Source of the DNA: Lithospermum erythrorhizon
Lineage: Eukaryota > Streptophyta > Magnoliopsida > Boraginales > Boraginaceae
Assembly: GCA_019722365.1 (NCBI GenBank)
Contig: JADFUC010000827.1
Span: 434,001 to 498,000, forward strand
Direction: 5' to 3'
DNA: 64,000 bases
Part shown: piece after piece, positions 10,987 through 22,864 of the stretch
Position numbering within the stretch: position 1 is the stretch's first letter
Layout: each line of letters starts with the position of its first letter
Made by a program: the position numbers and the translations under genes
The notes under the pieces: generated by a model
The model's database searches: none
What the model was told of the DNA's origin: nothing
What the model saw: the letters and a program-made list of their open reading frames with translations, nothing else

Positions 10987-13900
10987 TCACTCATTTGGAA
11001 GAAAAAACAAATGGTCTCCATCTCGAATAACTTTGATATCATCTATTTCTGCATGCTCTGCATTTACAAGTGTTGTGAAAGTCTGGTCCCCAAACTTTTG
11101 ACCTGCAGTTTCAGAATGCATTAGGTGCTGATCAAATATAGGGAAGCCTATCATGATAGTTCTAGCAGTAGCTACTTTCTATCAGGTGAGGAAATTTTCA
11201 GGCCTGTCATTAGAGGATTTATCATCTAATACATCTTTCTTTGCTTAATCTGATTGTAGTCTGAGTTTCAGATTATGTTTGCTCTAAATTTGAGGAGAGA
11301 GATGATTACCAGCAATTTTGAAAAGCTCGCCTAACGAATCAGGTAGGACTATCAGTTTTCCATGCTGCTTCTGTGATGTGATGTTTGGCACTTTCGTGTG
11401 GATAGTGACTCTCTTGGTTGATTTTATTACTTCACTTTTATGCGGACCCCTAAAACCATTTCTAGAGTTGACAAGAGAGGCTTTCCTTTCGAATGGCTCA
11501 CCAGAACTAATGGACCCACTATCTCCACATATGAGTTGAACACTTCCAGTTCCCTCAGCTATTTCCATATCAGAAAACTCGATCCGATGCTCCTCCGTTG
11601 ATTTCTCATTGGATCTGTTGCACGCTTTCTTTTCTTGTTTTCTCGGAGTCGCTTCTGGGTTAGAAGTATCTATATGTAGCTGCTTCTCTGCTTTTTTATC
11701 ATTAATATTATGCTGATTTTGCGAATAGTTTTCCATGTTTGGTGCTTCCCGCTGCCTGCTATTGGATACCAAACCTTGCTCTGTTTGTTGGTCCACAAAA
11801 CCAAATCTCCCAAGTTCCCTAAGTTTCTGTGCAGTTAATCAAAAATTAATTCGTGCAAACATCTTATTGCTATTAGAAATTGTTCTACAAATACTTTCTC
11901 TTTATACTTACCAGAAAAAGATTATTCATTAAAATGTGTTGATCGGCTATGTTGGTCTGAAGAATATTCATTAGTATATTCCTATTTAGCCTGAGTATCT
12001 GAGATATTTCTGTAGTCCGGGCAGCATATGGCTGTGGCTGCCCACATAAGACCCCTATCTCTCCGAAGATATCTCCGGCTATAGCTTTCCACAGCACCTG
12101 CATAAATGCATATAATATACTGTATTAGGCTTCTGCTATATATGGAATTTGCCAATTGTTACCAGGAAATGTTACTTACTTGTTCATGCCCTTGAATATT
12201 TGCAATTATATTCTGTCACAAGGAAGATTTTTTTCATTAGAGAATATTAGAAACAAAATGTCACTTCAATCTGCTTCGATGTTTTAGTAATGTGTAAGAC
12301 AATTAGAAAGCTGGCATACCACTGCTCCTGAGACCAGTATGTACATATCTGATGGAGACTCATTCTGTAATATCACATCTTCCCTTGGGGGGTAGTATTC
12401 GGCCTCCATTTCAGGCACCTTTTATAGAAGAGCGTATCACATGAGTTTTGTATTTCTTGGTTGCATAGAATTTGAGCATATCACATAAGTTTGGAATTGG
12501 AGAAAAGTAAAACTCATGAATTCACTTGGTATATGTATACAATTTTGTATTTATTTGTTGCAGTTTGGCGACAAGTATAGGAGAGATATAGATTAAAAGG
12601 TTGTTGAGAAGCATTAGGCATACCAGTTGGAAGAGGAAGTCACTTGAAACCCCATGGAATATACCAACATTTTGAATGATGGGGAGAAAGAGATAATGTG
12701 CAATGCTTGAACGGATTGCCTTAGGCAAACCGTTCAACGTCTCTTGCTGTTTTAGTGATTCTGTCTTGAACTTGAGGCACATGTGTGATAGTATCTGATC
12801 CTGAATCTGTGGAGGCAACTGATTTCTTTTCCCGAATTCTGAAGCTGCTCTGACAGTATCTCGCTGCAACATCATTGTTAAACACCAGTCAACCTGGCTC
12901 TCTGAAATCTAAATTAGCAGGTAAATGTTTTTTGGGGAAGAGAAAGAGAGCATACAAATTGCCTGGTGCGGCTTGTCCAGTGAACTACAAGGTTTGTCAT
13001 GTTCCCTATGATGTAAGAAGTGAGTCCCAAGTTGAAGAGCATGAAAAAAATATCAAATAGCATCTCTCTGGTGTTCTCGGCATGCAGGTCACCATAACCA
13101 GTAGTAGTTAGTGTCACGATAGACCAGTACATTGCTGTTACATATCTGTCCCAGAGGCTCATTTCTTTGAAATTCGGATAGACAGCGCCTATCCAGGTCC
13201 TCCTTGCATCAGGGTATCTGTCTGCTATGACATAGTTGAAACATGCTCCGCAATGTACTGCGAACAGCGTTACCTATAACAAAGCAGTGGATACTGGTCA
13301 TTTCAATGTGTAGATTCCAACTAATAGATGTTCAAGAATGTATAAATACATTAGCATTGGCTTACAGCTACGAGTTTGGTGCAGCGTGTCCAGAAATAGT
13401 TGAACCGGATGTCCTTCTCAAGTCTGAAGGAAAGTTATGCATGTTGAAGGTGAAAATTTAATTATCTTGGCATATATAGATGGAATATCCATTGAACAGA
13501 ATCAAATTCTATAAGAACCTGGCAAAGAGGGTGCTAACTCTTCTTAAACGCCATAGTCTTAGCATGCTCAGCATCTTAAGACAAAGACCACCGGAACGGT
13601 CAGTGAAAAGAAAGTTGATTGCTTGAAATGGAAGGGTCGAGCAGACATCGAAAATGAACCATGTCGACAGGTATCTGTTTCGAATATAAGATGATCACAA
13701 AAACTGCTTGATATATCATTGAACTGCTTGATATATTCATCCTATAATTTCAAATAGATTGTAACGTGTTTACCTGACTGCTATTTTCCTTGGATTGTCC
13801 ACAAGCAGATAGGATTCGCTGTCGAGATATGCAACAAAGAATGTGAGAGCTATATCAATAGCAAAGAAGCAGTTGACAATATTGTCAACGATGAACAATG

Positions 13901-14262
13901 CATCTTGTTTGAAAACCACGAATGCAAATTCGAAGGGAGAGATCCAGGCTGAGTAGATAACCAGGATCACCAAGAACATCTCCCAAGCCCTGAAAATATA
14001 GTGAAAATGAGAAACCACTTTTGTTGCATATTTAAGTACTTTGACAGGAACAACATGGAGGGGCTTGGAACAGGGTTGATCACCTATAACGTGAATTAAA
14101 AGGAGAAAGAATGAATCTGCGAAGTTTGGTGGCTTGATTCAGTCTGGCTCCAAGGGAAGGAAGGAGATCACTCGAGAAGAAACCACTCCCGGTCTCTTCA
14201 TTCAAATGAACCTCCTCAACACAGAACCTTTTGAAGAAGTTTTTAGTACGTGAAATTGGCAT
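10987..14262 (-). CDS. KAT: Shaker-type inward-rectifying K+ channel, KAT1/KAT2-like
   Basis: Voltage-gated K+ uptake channel of the plasma membrane, typically of guard cells. Eleven exons (high to low): 14262-14084, 13989-13774, 13674-13519, 13423-13366, 13273-12956, 12863-12624, 12418-12320, 12212-12180, 12097-11912, 11826-11310 and 11102-10987; all join in frame to 705 aa (KAT1 677, KAT2 697). Order: cytosolic N terminus ([20 protein letters not shown]), S1-S3, an Arg-rich S4 ([14 protein letters not shown]), S5, pore with the filter TTTGYGD (GYGD at residues 262-265, same numbering as KAT1), S6, C-linker, cyclic-nucleotide-binding domain (about 380-490), a low-complexity segment, and a C-terminal KHA domain ending [11 protein letters not shown]. 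No ankyrin repeats are present, which separates it from AKT1/SKOR. An HCGAC stretch in S5 replaces KAT1's HCAGC. Assignment to KAT1 or KAT2 individually is not possible. Confidence 0.94.
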
Positions 14263-14341
14263 TATGTAATCCAGACCCTTAATACTATAGGAGCTTAATA
14301 GGGAATTTGTTTACTTCATGGAATGGTAAGTTTCTACACAG

Positions 14342-14355
14342 GGTATATATATAAG
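14342..14355 (-). promoter_or_regulatory. candidate TATA box of the KAT channel gene
   Basis: On the minus strand the sequence reads TTATATATATACC about 80-90 bp upstream of the start codon at 14262. That spacing would give a 5' leader of roughly 50 bases. This is inferred from position and composition only. Confidence 0.4.
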
Positions 14356-17300
14356 GTTGTTGGCTAGTCACAAGGGTAAAAGGCCCCTTTTTGAATTTTA
14401 CTTAACTTTTTGAAATGGGCTTCCTGTGATTTCCAGTGAACGTGTTTGCGTGTGAGGATGCAAACAAAGGCAGAGGATTCTCCCCTTTTCTTTGGACAAG
14501 ATATATAAAGGGTTTAGCTGGTTTAGAGTAGCAACTAGTTTTCTGAAAATTTCAATACAGGACAGTTCTTGAAGTGGCAGACATGCATGAGAATGTTCTT
14601 CAAGAAGCTTTCTGCTTCAGAGAGGATGAGTGAGCAATAGAACTTGTTCTTAAGAAGATTATGAATAAATTGTATGATGGTTATAAAGAGAGAGAGAAGA
14701 CAGGGAGGATCAGTGAAGGGTAATGCTGATGGTCCTGCTGGTTTGTAGGTTGTTGGTGATGATGGTGGGAGCTCCATTATCAGTAAATGTTGGGGTTTAA
14801 CTAGAGCTATATATGCAAATTCTGGGGACACAAGTGAGGGTATAAGAGATTGGTGTTTTCTTTTCAAGAATCTGTTAATGGACCAGCCAATTGTAGTGTA
14901 GAATTGCCCATGAAGGTTTCTAATTCCTTCGGCGCCACGTGCACCAATTACAGCATGCTCTGTAGGAAAGAGAGAACACATATGACCTCCCCCTTCAAAG
15001 TTCTTTGAGAAATCATTTAATGTCTTCTATCTAACACTGCAGTTAAAGGAAGAGCCTAGGTTGCTTCTTTTTTGCTAGTCAATCAGAACCATATATGTTG
15101 AATTGATTCTCTTCCATGTATCATTTTCATGCATATTACCTCTATTTCTTTACTCTATGCGAATGGGTATTTTGACCCTTTAATTTTGTGATACGCAGGG
15201 ACATAGTAGTTGTATTATTATTCTCCAACCTTTTTATCTGCATGAGTTCGCATTCCTATATATGTTGTATGTACTATATTACTTGACTCTGAAAGATTCA
15301 TGAGTCTAATCAACTGCATAAATATAAGGCCACCTTTTTTTGGTGGTAAATTTCACTTTCAGAGTTCAATTGTGTAGTTCAAGTTTAAACAGTTCATTAG
15401 CTTAAATGAACTGATGGCTTAGCCTTAGAAGTATAAGCATGATTTTTTCTGTTGCATGTAATAACTGACTCTATGTCTAGAAAACACATATTTCCTGTTA
15501 TTTTGTGTTTCTTCACATGAAAAAACAATTTGAAATTTGTTTTGTTTTGTTTTATGATACCTTGATTTATTTGTGGAGATGCATTCTCAAAGAAATTTTG
15601 ATATTCCCAACCCCACGTTAGATGAATAATTCCAAGAAATTAAAATCCTGTTATAGCGAAATATTTAGGAAAAAAAACATGATGACAAAGGTAGAATTTA
15701 TTTTAATATGGAGTATTTTTATCTGATGGATCGGACATTTGGACCCTCCAATTGTTAAAAAAAAGACAGGGCCTTCACCCTACTTCGTACCTTTGAAGAT
15801 TTTTTTTTTAGTTGATGCAAATCCAATCGAAATTAAGGTTACATGTGTAATGTATTTAGTGTTTATGTGCTTTGAAATAATCTGCAGGGTAGGGTATGTA
15901 TGGATTTTTAGACATGGGCATTGCTTAATGTCGTCCATTGCCTTGGCACTCCATGATGGTTCATTCATCTCTTAGCTTCCACTAATTAATGTAAGGTTAT
16001 AAGTTCTCGTTGACGACAATTTCACATGTAGAGAAACAAGAAGTTCCACAATATTCCTTTCATTTGGTTCTAAAAGAATTTAAGTGATCAAGCAATTTGT
16101 ATTGAAATGTGAAAACGTTAACTAATTTTAGTTGTAAGTATATAAGTTACTCAAATCCTATTGAATTTGAAGGGTGGAAAGTCGGAGCAATTAAGAAAAA
16201 TATAAATAATTAAATAAGTATGAATATATGAGTTGATCGTCTCGGTTTATTCACTCCGTCTACATTCTTGTCATATAGTTTAAAAATTGTTTTTATTAAG
16301 AATATAATTAATTTTACTATTTTCAAAAGAAAGAAAAATTATAAACCAATGATGTTAAAGAATAATTATAAGATAAAAGCAAATTATGTTAAAATTTTAA
16401 AAAATTGATATAAAATATTATATTAAAAAAGTAAATAATCAAGTAAAAAGAAATAGAAAAAAATTTCTACATATCAACTAAATAGGGACGGATGGCGTAT
16501 TTGACTAGTGGAACCTAGTAGAGTGTACATCATATTTCTAGTAGGCTTACTCACATGTTGATGTTGGAAGCTAGACTTTTATTTGATCCGCTAATTAATG
16601 TAACCAATGAGCTATTTCATGACGCTACAAGATTATCAACGTAACGACGTGAGATAATGTCGAATTCAAAACTTTGATCGTCGTATTTTTTCATTAAACT
16701 ATATTATTTGTCTATGTTGATGATGATGCTTCTAATACTATCTAATTACAACATAAATTTAGAGTAATAACAAAAACTGTGCTAATAAATAAATTGTGGA
16801 TGTTTCAAAATTTCAGCTCATGGTGTCGCATGGCCATGTTTCATGGTGTGTTTGTTTATGTACTTGTTAAATTAAGCAACAAATTCTCTGTTACTTCACT
16901 TGTCATGTTAATTTTCCTTCTTAATATTTTGAGCCCACAATGTGTTGATCGACTTCTGTGTTTAATTTCTCCACTGTGTAAAACTTTTGTATAAGATGGC
17001 CAGTAAATAAATGCACATTGTGAGTTTCAAACAACGAAATAAATCCTACACATCGTTTAAATATATTTATGCGAAATACGGAGAAAATCTTACACATCGT
17101 TTGAATATATAGTTAATGTTTGCAAAAAAATTACATTTTGGATATGTCAGTCGTTTAAATTATGATATTCACTACTATAAATAAATCAAGTTTATATATA
17201 GATTATGTTGGCTCTTACATAGAGATTATCATAAGCTACTAGCGCTTCTAATTAAGCTTATATATATAGATTATGTTGGCTCTTAAGATAGTTTGGTAAG

Positions 17301-18430
17301 CGCTATGGAAGATAGGTTATTTGATAATGCTTATTTTACATATCACTTATATAAGCATTGTCTAAGATTTATGTGCTATGTTTTGAAGTTTGCATATCGC
17401 TTCAAAAAGCGCTTCACGTGCTATTGATCTTTATTGTTTTTTGTTTTCATTCAATGTTCTTCTTCATGTTGGTATTTATTTTCATTTTAATTATAATTAC
17501 TAATATATTATCTAAAGTTAATTGGCCCTAGCTCTGGATACTATTTGGTTGACATGCAAATATATATAATCATGGGCAAGTATCATGGTCAAATAAATTG
17601 GTAGGTTCTATATATGCATACATGATCCCTGTGAGACGCATCCTCTACTTTAGGAGAAGTGCAATAATAGAGATTTGAATATTAATTAGGATGCGGACAT
17701 CTAATAAGGTCAAACCACGCACCCATTATAATTTCCTTGTAGACTATGAGAAAATTCTAATCCATCAAAACTAATGTTAATCAAGATGCTAATATAAAGT
17801 AATAAATTTGTGAAAGAGAAGCTATATGTTGCAAAAGTTATCAAAAAGTCCAATATATTCATATATTTCTTGTGAGTGCTAGCTAATCATCATGAAAAGT
17901 CGATTTTATATTTCCTTCCACAAACAAAAAGGGCAATAATCAAGAAAGAGGAAGACAATATTAGCGCAATATTCTTATTCAAGCCAAAACAATCATGTTT
18001 GAAGGCAAATTTCCATGCTCTATGATAGTATGTAACTATGTATAAGTATTAGAAGTACAATAGTAACAAAATGGTGTCACCATGCACAAAACAATAATGT
18101 ATTGAATAATCAAGAAACTCCACTCAAAATAACATATACTTCAAACAACTAATAGCACTTATGGTCTATCAAACACCGGATCTGCAGATGCACATGGGTT
18201 AAATTGAAAAAATAATAATAATCTTCACGGGAAGAATTTGACGATTTATTAGCTGTTTATTGGTCAAATTATAAATAAATGGAAGTTCACAAATTTCAAT
18301 TAATACGTAGCATCCTAATTTCATACTCCTCTGAGTTATGTCGTCATATTTGATAGTTTAAAAGTTAAAGTAACAATTTAGTCCCCAATATTTCAAGAAC
18401 ATCATTTAATGGTAACATCAAGCTCGCAAG
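14356..18430. other. intergenic, upstream of KAT channel
   Basis: AT-rich sequence with no recognisable protein. The first ~1 kb is presumably channel promoter. A minus-strand open frame at 14535-14981 resembles nothing I know. Short direct duplications occur, for example ATTATGTTGGCTCTTA at about 17203 and 17269, and ACACATCGTTT at about 17049 and 17092. A MITE candidate inside this stretch is listed separately. Confidence 0.4.
16250..16500. mobile_element. degenerate Stowaway-like MITE
   Basis: The left side reads CACTCCGTCTACATTCTTGTC and the right side AATAGGGACGGATGGCGTA, which is roughly its inverse (TACGCCATCCGTCCCTATT). The ~250-bp AT-rich interior is non-coding. Mismatches in the ends mean the exact borders are uncertain. 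Confidence 0.5.
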
Positions 18431-18431
18431 T

Positions 18432-18660
18432 GATATGATAAATTCTAAAGAAGAAAGAATTTTATTGATAATAATGTGTTGTTGATTACAATAAAGGTGT
18501 CTATATTTATAGGCAAATATTAACACTAAACCTAATATAACTGGACTAATAATCACGGCGAATAACAATGTAAACTAAGCACAGTAGGAATAATAGCTTC
18601 GGATCTTTCTCGACAATCTTACCGATGTCTTCGTCTATCTCGATAACTCTCTCGAGTTAG
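18432..18660 (-). mobile_element. Ty1/copia-type LTR fragment (copy A)
   Basis: Read on the minus strand, this contains CTATAAATATAGACACC, a stretch ending in AATAAAATTCTTTCTTC, and a remnant of the LTR end next to a GCGAGCTTGATG string. This is the layout of the 3' part of many plant copia LTRs (TATA box, polyadenylation region, then the Met-tRNA primer site). The other side shares the string CGGATCTTTCTCGAC with the copy near 19895. No reverse transcriptase or integrase coding sequence is seen nearby, so this is a remnant. Confidence 0.55.
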
Positions 18661-19518
18661 ACATGGACAGTATGAAAATGCCCACTTGAAAATAAGATAA
18701 TCATCATTATTGCATTTGACAGTTGCAACTATGTCATCAATTGATTGCTTAAACCGCTACAACCTGCGTCATAATAAAAATAAATATCCAGCAGATAAGT
18801 GCGTATTGGACTCACTAGACGATGCGTATAGAATTTCGTAGAATGATAGAGTGGGGACCTCCGATGTTTAATCATATCTCGGATAATAAGCGTATTGAAC
18901 TTCGTCCCGGATAATGTGTGTATGGACCGGCTAGACAATAGAATATCTCATCATATCCCAATCATAATCCCAAACCAAATAATAAGGGTCTCAAACATAT
19001 TGTTAAATCTCAAATAAATTTAATTTTGTCTTCAAACTTTCCTTTACTTGTATAATCCATCAAACAATATCACGCGGGTGAGTGGTTGCAATAATTTGAT
19101 ATTCTATATAGAAAATCAAATATCGAACAAGTAACTTGAAATAAGTGGTAGGAAATACTCCACAACACCATAATAAAAATATTAAGAAAATTAGTCAAAA
19201 TTGACTAACATCTCAAGTGAATTACTGTCCCCAAATCTGCAAATGGGGCTAATTCTTAGACGGCTGCTCATAAATTAATCAGACAAAGGGAAAAAATTGG
19301 CATATTCAATTTTGCAAATTAGAAAGCGGAAGAAACATAAAAAAAATACTGTATATATATTTTGAATGTCAGACAGAAATAGGGGGAATATGGATGTCCA
19401 ACGGGTGGCTATCATCGGTGGTCAACCACCGTCGGCATGCTGAGCTTATTGCTTTTCCTCCTCTTTCCTTCAGGATTTCGGAGATTTATTATTTTTATTC
19501 CGCTGAGATTTTAAGCTC

Positions 19519-19960
19519 GATACCATAATAAGTGCACAGAAAAGAAAGAGTTTATTGATAATAATGTGTTGTTGTCTATGTTTATAAACAAATATTAACA
19601 CTAAACCTAATATAACTCTTAGGATTTCAATACGATACCATAATAAATTCTAGAGAAGAAAGAGTTTATTGATAATAATGTGTTGTTGTCTATATTTATA
19701 GGCAAATATTAACCACTAAACCTAATATAACTCTTAGGATTGCAAAACTCGATCTGTAATAAATTAGAAGAAAGAGTTTTATTGATAATAATGTGTTGTT
19801 GTCTATGTTATAGGCAAATATTAACGCTAAATCTAATATATTTGAATTAACAATCAGCGCCCACGATATGATAAAAACCTAAGAATAATGGTTTGCGGAT
19901 CTTTCTCGACATACAATCTTCGACAATGTCTCGATATATTTAAATATAGATTCATTCTCA
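19519..19960 (-). mobile_element. copia-type LTR with its end tandemly triplicated
   Basis: Three head-to-tail units start at 19519, 19633 and 19751 (periods about 114 and 118 bp). Each holds GATACCATAATAA or a variant, AAGAAAGAGTTT(T)ATTGATA, ATAATGTGTTGTTG, and CTAAACCTAATATAA or a variant. On the minus strand the first unit reads ...TTATTATGGTATCGAGC, close to the plant Met-tRNA primer-binding string TGGTATCAGAGC with one base missing. Only the third unit continues into the rest of the LTR (CGGATCTTTCTCGACATACAATC near 19895). This looks like a copia LTR whose R/U5 end was repeated, perhaps by unequal exchange. Confidence 0.6.
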
Positions 19961-22260
19961 ATTCAGTTAAGGACAACCTACTTTTATGATTTACATACAC
20001 ATGGTAGAGGAGCTCATTTATATGAATTGGATATATATGTAAACTCTCAAAATAAAGAGCATACCTGAGATATATATTAAGCAACTCATGAATCATCACA
20101 CCGGGAAAATTAGATAATAATGAAATATCTATTATTTTGTGGCCTGGCCTTGTGGGTGCTAATGTTGGGTATGCCTTAGGCCTTAGCCTCTAGGTAGGCA
20201 TTATTATCTATTATTTATCTGGCCTTTCTGATGAATGAGGAGTCCATTCTTGATGAGTGTTGGATAATTCACTGTTTCGTTTTATTGGTCTTCGATTTTC
20301 TTCCTGCTCATACTTTAATAATGTCCGTGCAGATCAGACAATATGTTATTAGTGGCTTAGTGCACATACTTCATTGTTATTTCAGCAGTTTGTAGGGTAT
20401 CTACGTATTTTGGTGGCCATTTTAGTTTGCATCTATGCAGGGGTCAGGCAGATCACTTGCTAGTGATATTTGCATTGGAATGCATGATCATTGACAGATC
20501 TGATAAGGGGTTATTAGATAGTCTATATATAACACTAGTTGGTAGTGTATACTAACGTAGTTTGAATTATATTTTTTGAGATTGAATGTTTCTTGTATCA
20601 ATTTTTTGATAATTATATTATTTTTTATAATCATACTCCCTCTATCCCTATTTGATAGGGTCATTTTCCATTTATGGAAATAATTAATTTAGTTCCCATT
20701 TAGTTCAAATTTAGATAGTGATATGAGGTTCCATGATGTTAGTCCATGCATGTATTCATTAATATATATGGAAGCATAGGGAAAACATAAAGAAGTGATG
20801 AGTGACAAAAAAATTACAGTAGGAAAATGGCAATTACATTTGTTTCTCACGTGTTACAAATCCGAAACTCGATCTTATGAAATGGTAGTGGTCATAGCAC
20901 TAGATTACCTGAATTCCTAAAATAAATCTTTTGACACTAAAATATCCCACGCAACAAAGACCTCAAAAAGATAATTAAAACAGAAGTTGACAAACTTTTG
21001 GAACAGGACATCACAGTAGATATAGCTAGATTTGTTTATTTATTGCATTTATATAAAAGGGGTGGTGTTATTATATATAGGTGGAGTACGTAGTTCCTTA
21101 AAAGGAATTTTTGGGCACTGGGTACTAAGTTTTGTGAGTTGTACTATAAAATACTTTAACACCAAAGTTAATATGAGAAAGGTGTGGTAAAATATTTTAA
21201 AATTTATAAGGAATATTATATATCTTTTAAGTTATAAAAAGGTATGATGCTCATTTTAAAATTTATAAGGATCCGTTTTCAATTGATTAAATAAAAATGA
21301 TAAGTATCTTGTAGTCCAACTCATAAAACGCTAGTATTATACACTGATAAGTGATAATGATAAGTATCTTGTAGTCCAATTCATAGAATTCTAGAATTAA
21401 AGTCTATGATTATTTAATTTACGTAAATTTTACGATTCTCATCAACATCATGAATTAGATTTGTTTTATTGGAAAATGGATTCTCTCAACCTTTTAGTAT
21501 GTACGTTCTTTTATGCTCCATTATTAATTCTTTTTGTGAAATTATCATTCGGAATAAAGACTTAAGCATATTAAATCCCATCTACATACAAGATCGGTGA
21601 TTTCAAAAGTTGACAAACGATACTAATATTAGAACAATAATATACTTTTATACTTGCTCTTTTTAAATATCCCAAATATGTGTCAACTGGTGTGCTTTGT
21701 AGTTACTTTATTAGTCCATTAGTCTCGATAATTTTGTGTGTGCTAAGATCAACAAGTCATTGAGTTGTCCTCATCATTAGGAATATAAATAATGTATTTA
21801 GCTCATTATCAACTCATATGTGATCTTACCTTGCTGCTTATCAAGAATAAAAGCTACAAATAAAATATGATCAAGGAACCTCCTTATCTTAAATTTGTTC
21901 CTTCTTATCTTAAGCCACTACAATAACACCACAAAACTTTCTATTGGTAAAAGTGTCAATTTCTGTCTTATATGAATGGAATAATACGCATGGTAAAAAG
22001 TTGATTTGAGTTATAATTGCTCAGTGGAACAACAAATATATGTCGTTATATGTCGTTATAGCATTTGAAATGAACTTTATTATAGAATATTAACATGATG
22101 AATTTGATTCAAATTCAAGTTATGTGTGTCAAATAAATTTAACTGCTCCAAATAACGCACACACATACATCACGATAACCCTTTTTATACTAGAGTTTCC
22201 AAAACGTTTTCGGAGTCTTTTTTGATTCCTCGGCCCTCCCACTAGAAGCCAACCGCTCTT
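19961..22260. other. intergenic
   Basis: No gene recognised. At 21296-21390 a ~60-bp direct duplication is present (AAATGATAAGTATCTTGTAG twice, followed by a shared TCCAA(C/T)TCATA). A CTCCCTCTATCCCTATTTGA string at about 20636 looks like one Stowaway end without a convincing partner. The rest is plain AT-rich DNA. Confidence 0.4.
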
Positions 22261-22864
22261 AGAGTTGTTAATGAGTCAAGCTCAACCGAACCGAGCATGA
22301 AGCTCGGATCGATTATATAATGCTTTCAGGCTTGAGCGGCCTTGAGGCTCGTGGAAGCTCAATAAACCCGGCTCGATAGCTCGAATATATGATTATTATT
22401 ATATATTTAAATAAAATATAAAACTAATACTCTAATTTTTTATGAGTTGTTGTGTCAATGGCCAAACTAAGGTGTTGTTATGATGACATTTTTTGTTATA
22501 ATTGAGTTAATGTCAAGGTCCAATTTATTTATTATTCCCTCCATCTCAAAATACGTGATCATCTAGAAAAAAATTTATTTTTTCACAATAGTTGATTGTT
22601 TGCATTTTTAATATAACTTTTTTCAATCCCAATGTAGCTTTTTACATTTCCAATGTGAAACTTTTACAATTTCGATGTGGCTTTTCATTATCAATAATAA
22701 AATATTTTTCGTCCCAAAAAACAATCTATTTGAAGCAGGGAGGGCAGCCGATTAATATCTCTATTATTTTTAATGGCTTCTATCGGCTAAAATTGAAATT
22801 TAAATAAGTGAGAGTATTTCGAGCCTCGACTCGATTTTAATTTCGGCTCATTCATTAACAACTC
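22261..22864. mobile_element. terminal-inverted-repeat element, with nested Stowaway-like MITE
   Basis: The left end AGAGTTGTTAATGAGTC and the right end GGCTCATTCATTAACAACTC are inverse copies, and GAGC/GCTCG-rich subterminal sequence follows inside both ends. The ~600-bp element has no coding capacity, so it is a non-autonomous TIR element (hAT-like in style; no clear target duplication seen). Inside it, at about 22535-22746, a second element has CCCTCCATCTCAAAATA at one side and GAAGCAGGGAGGGCA at the other, which are Stowaway-like ends. It abuts the final exon of the TMEM115-like pseudogene. Confidence 0.6.

Noticed and set aside
14535..14981. 148-codon minus-strand open frame upstream of the KAT channel
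   Set aside because: No recognisable domain or splice context, and the codons look random; more likely promoter/upstream sequence.
20120..20180. Short signal-peptide-like ORF (MKYLLFCGLALWVLMLGMP)
   Set aside because: It ends after 19 codons and has no continuation in any frame or across a convincing splice site.
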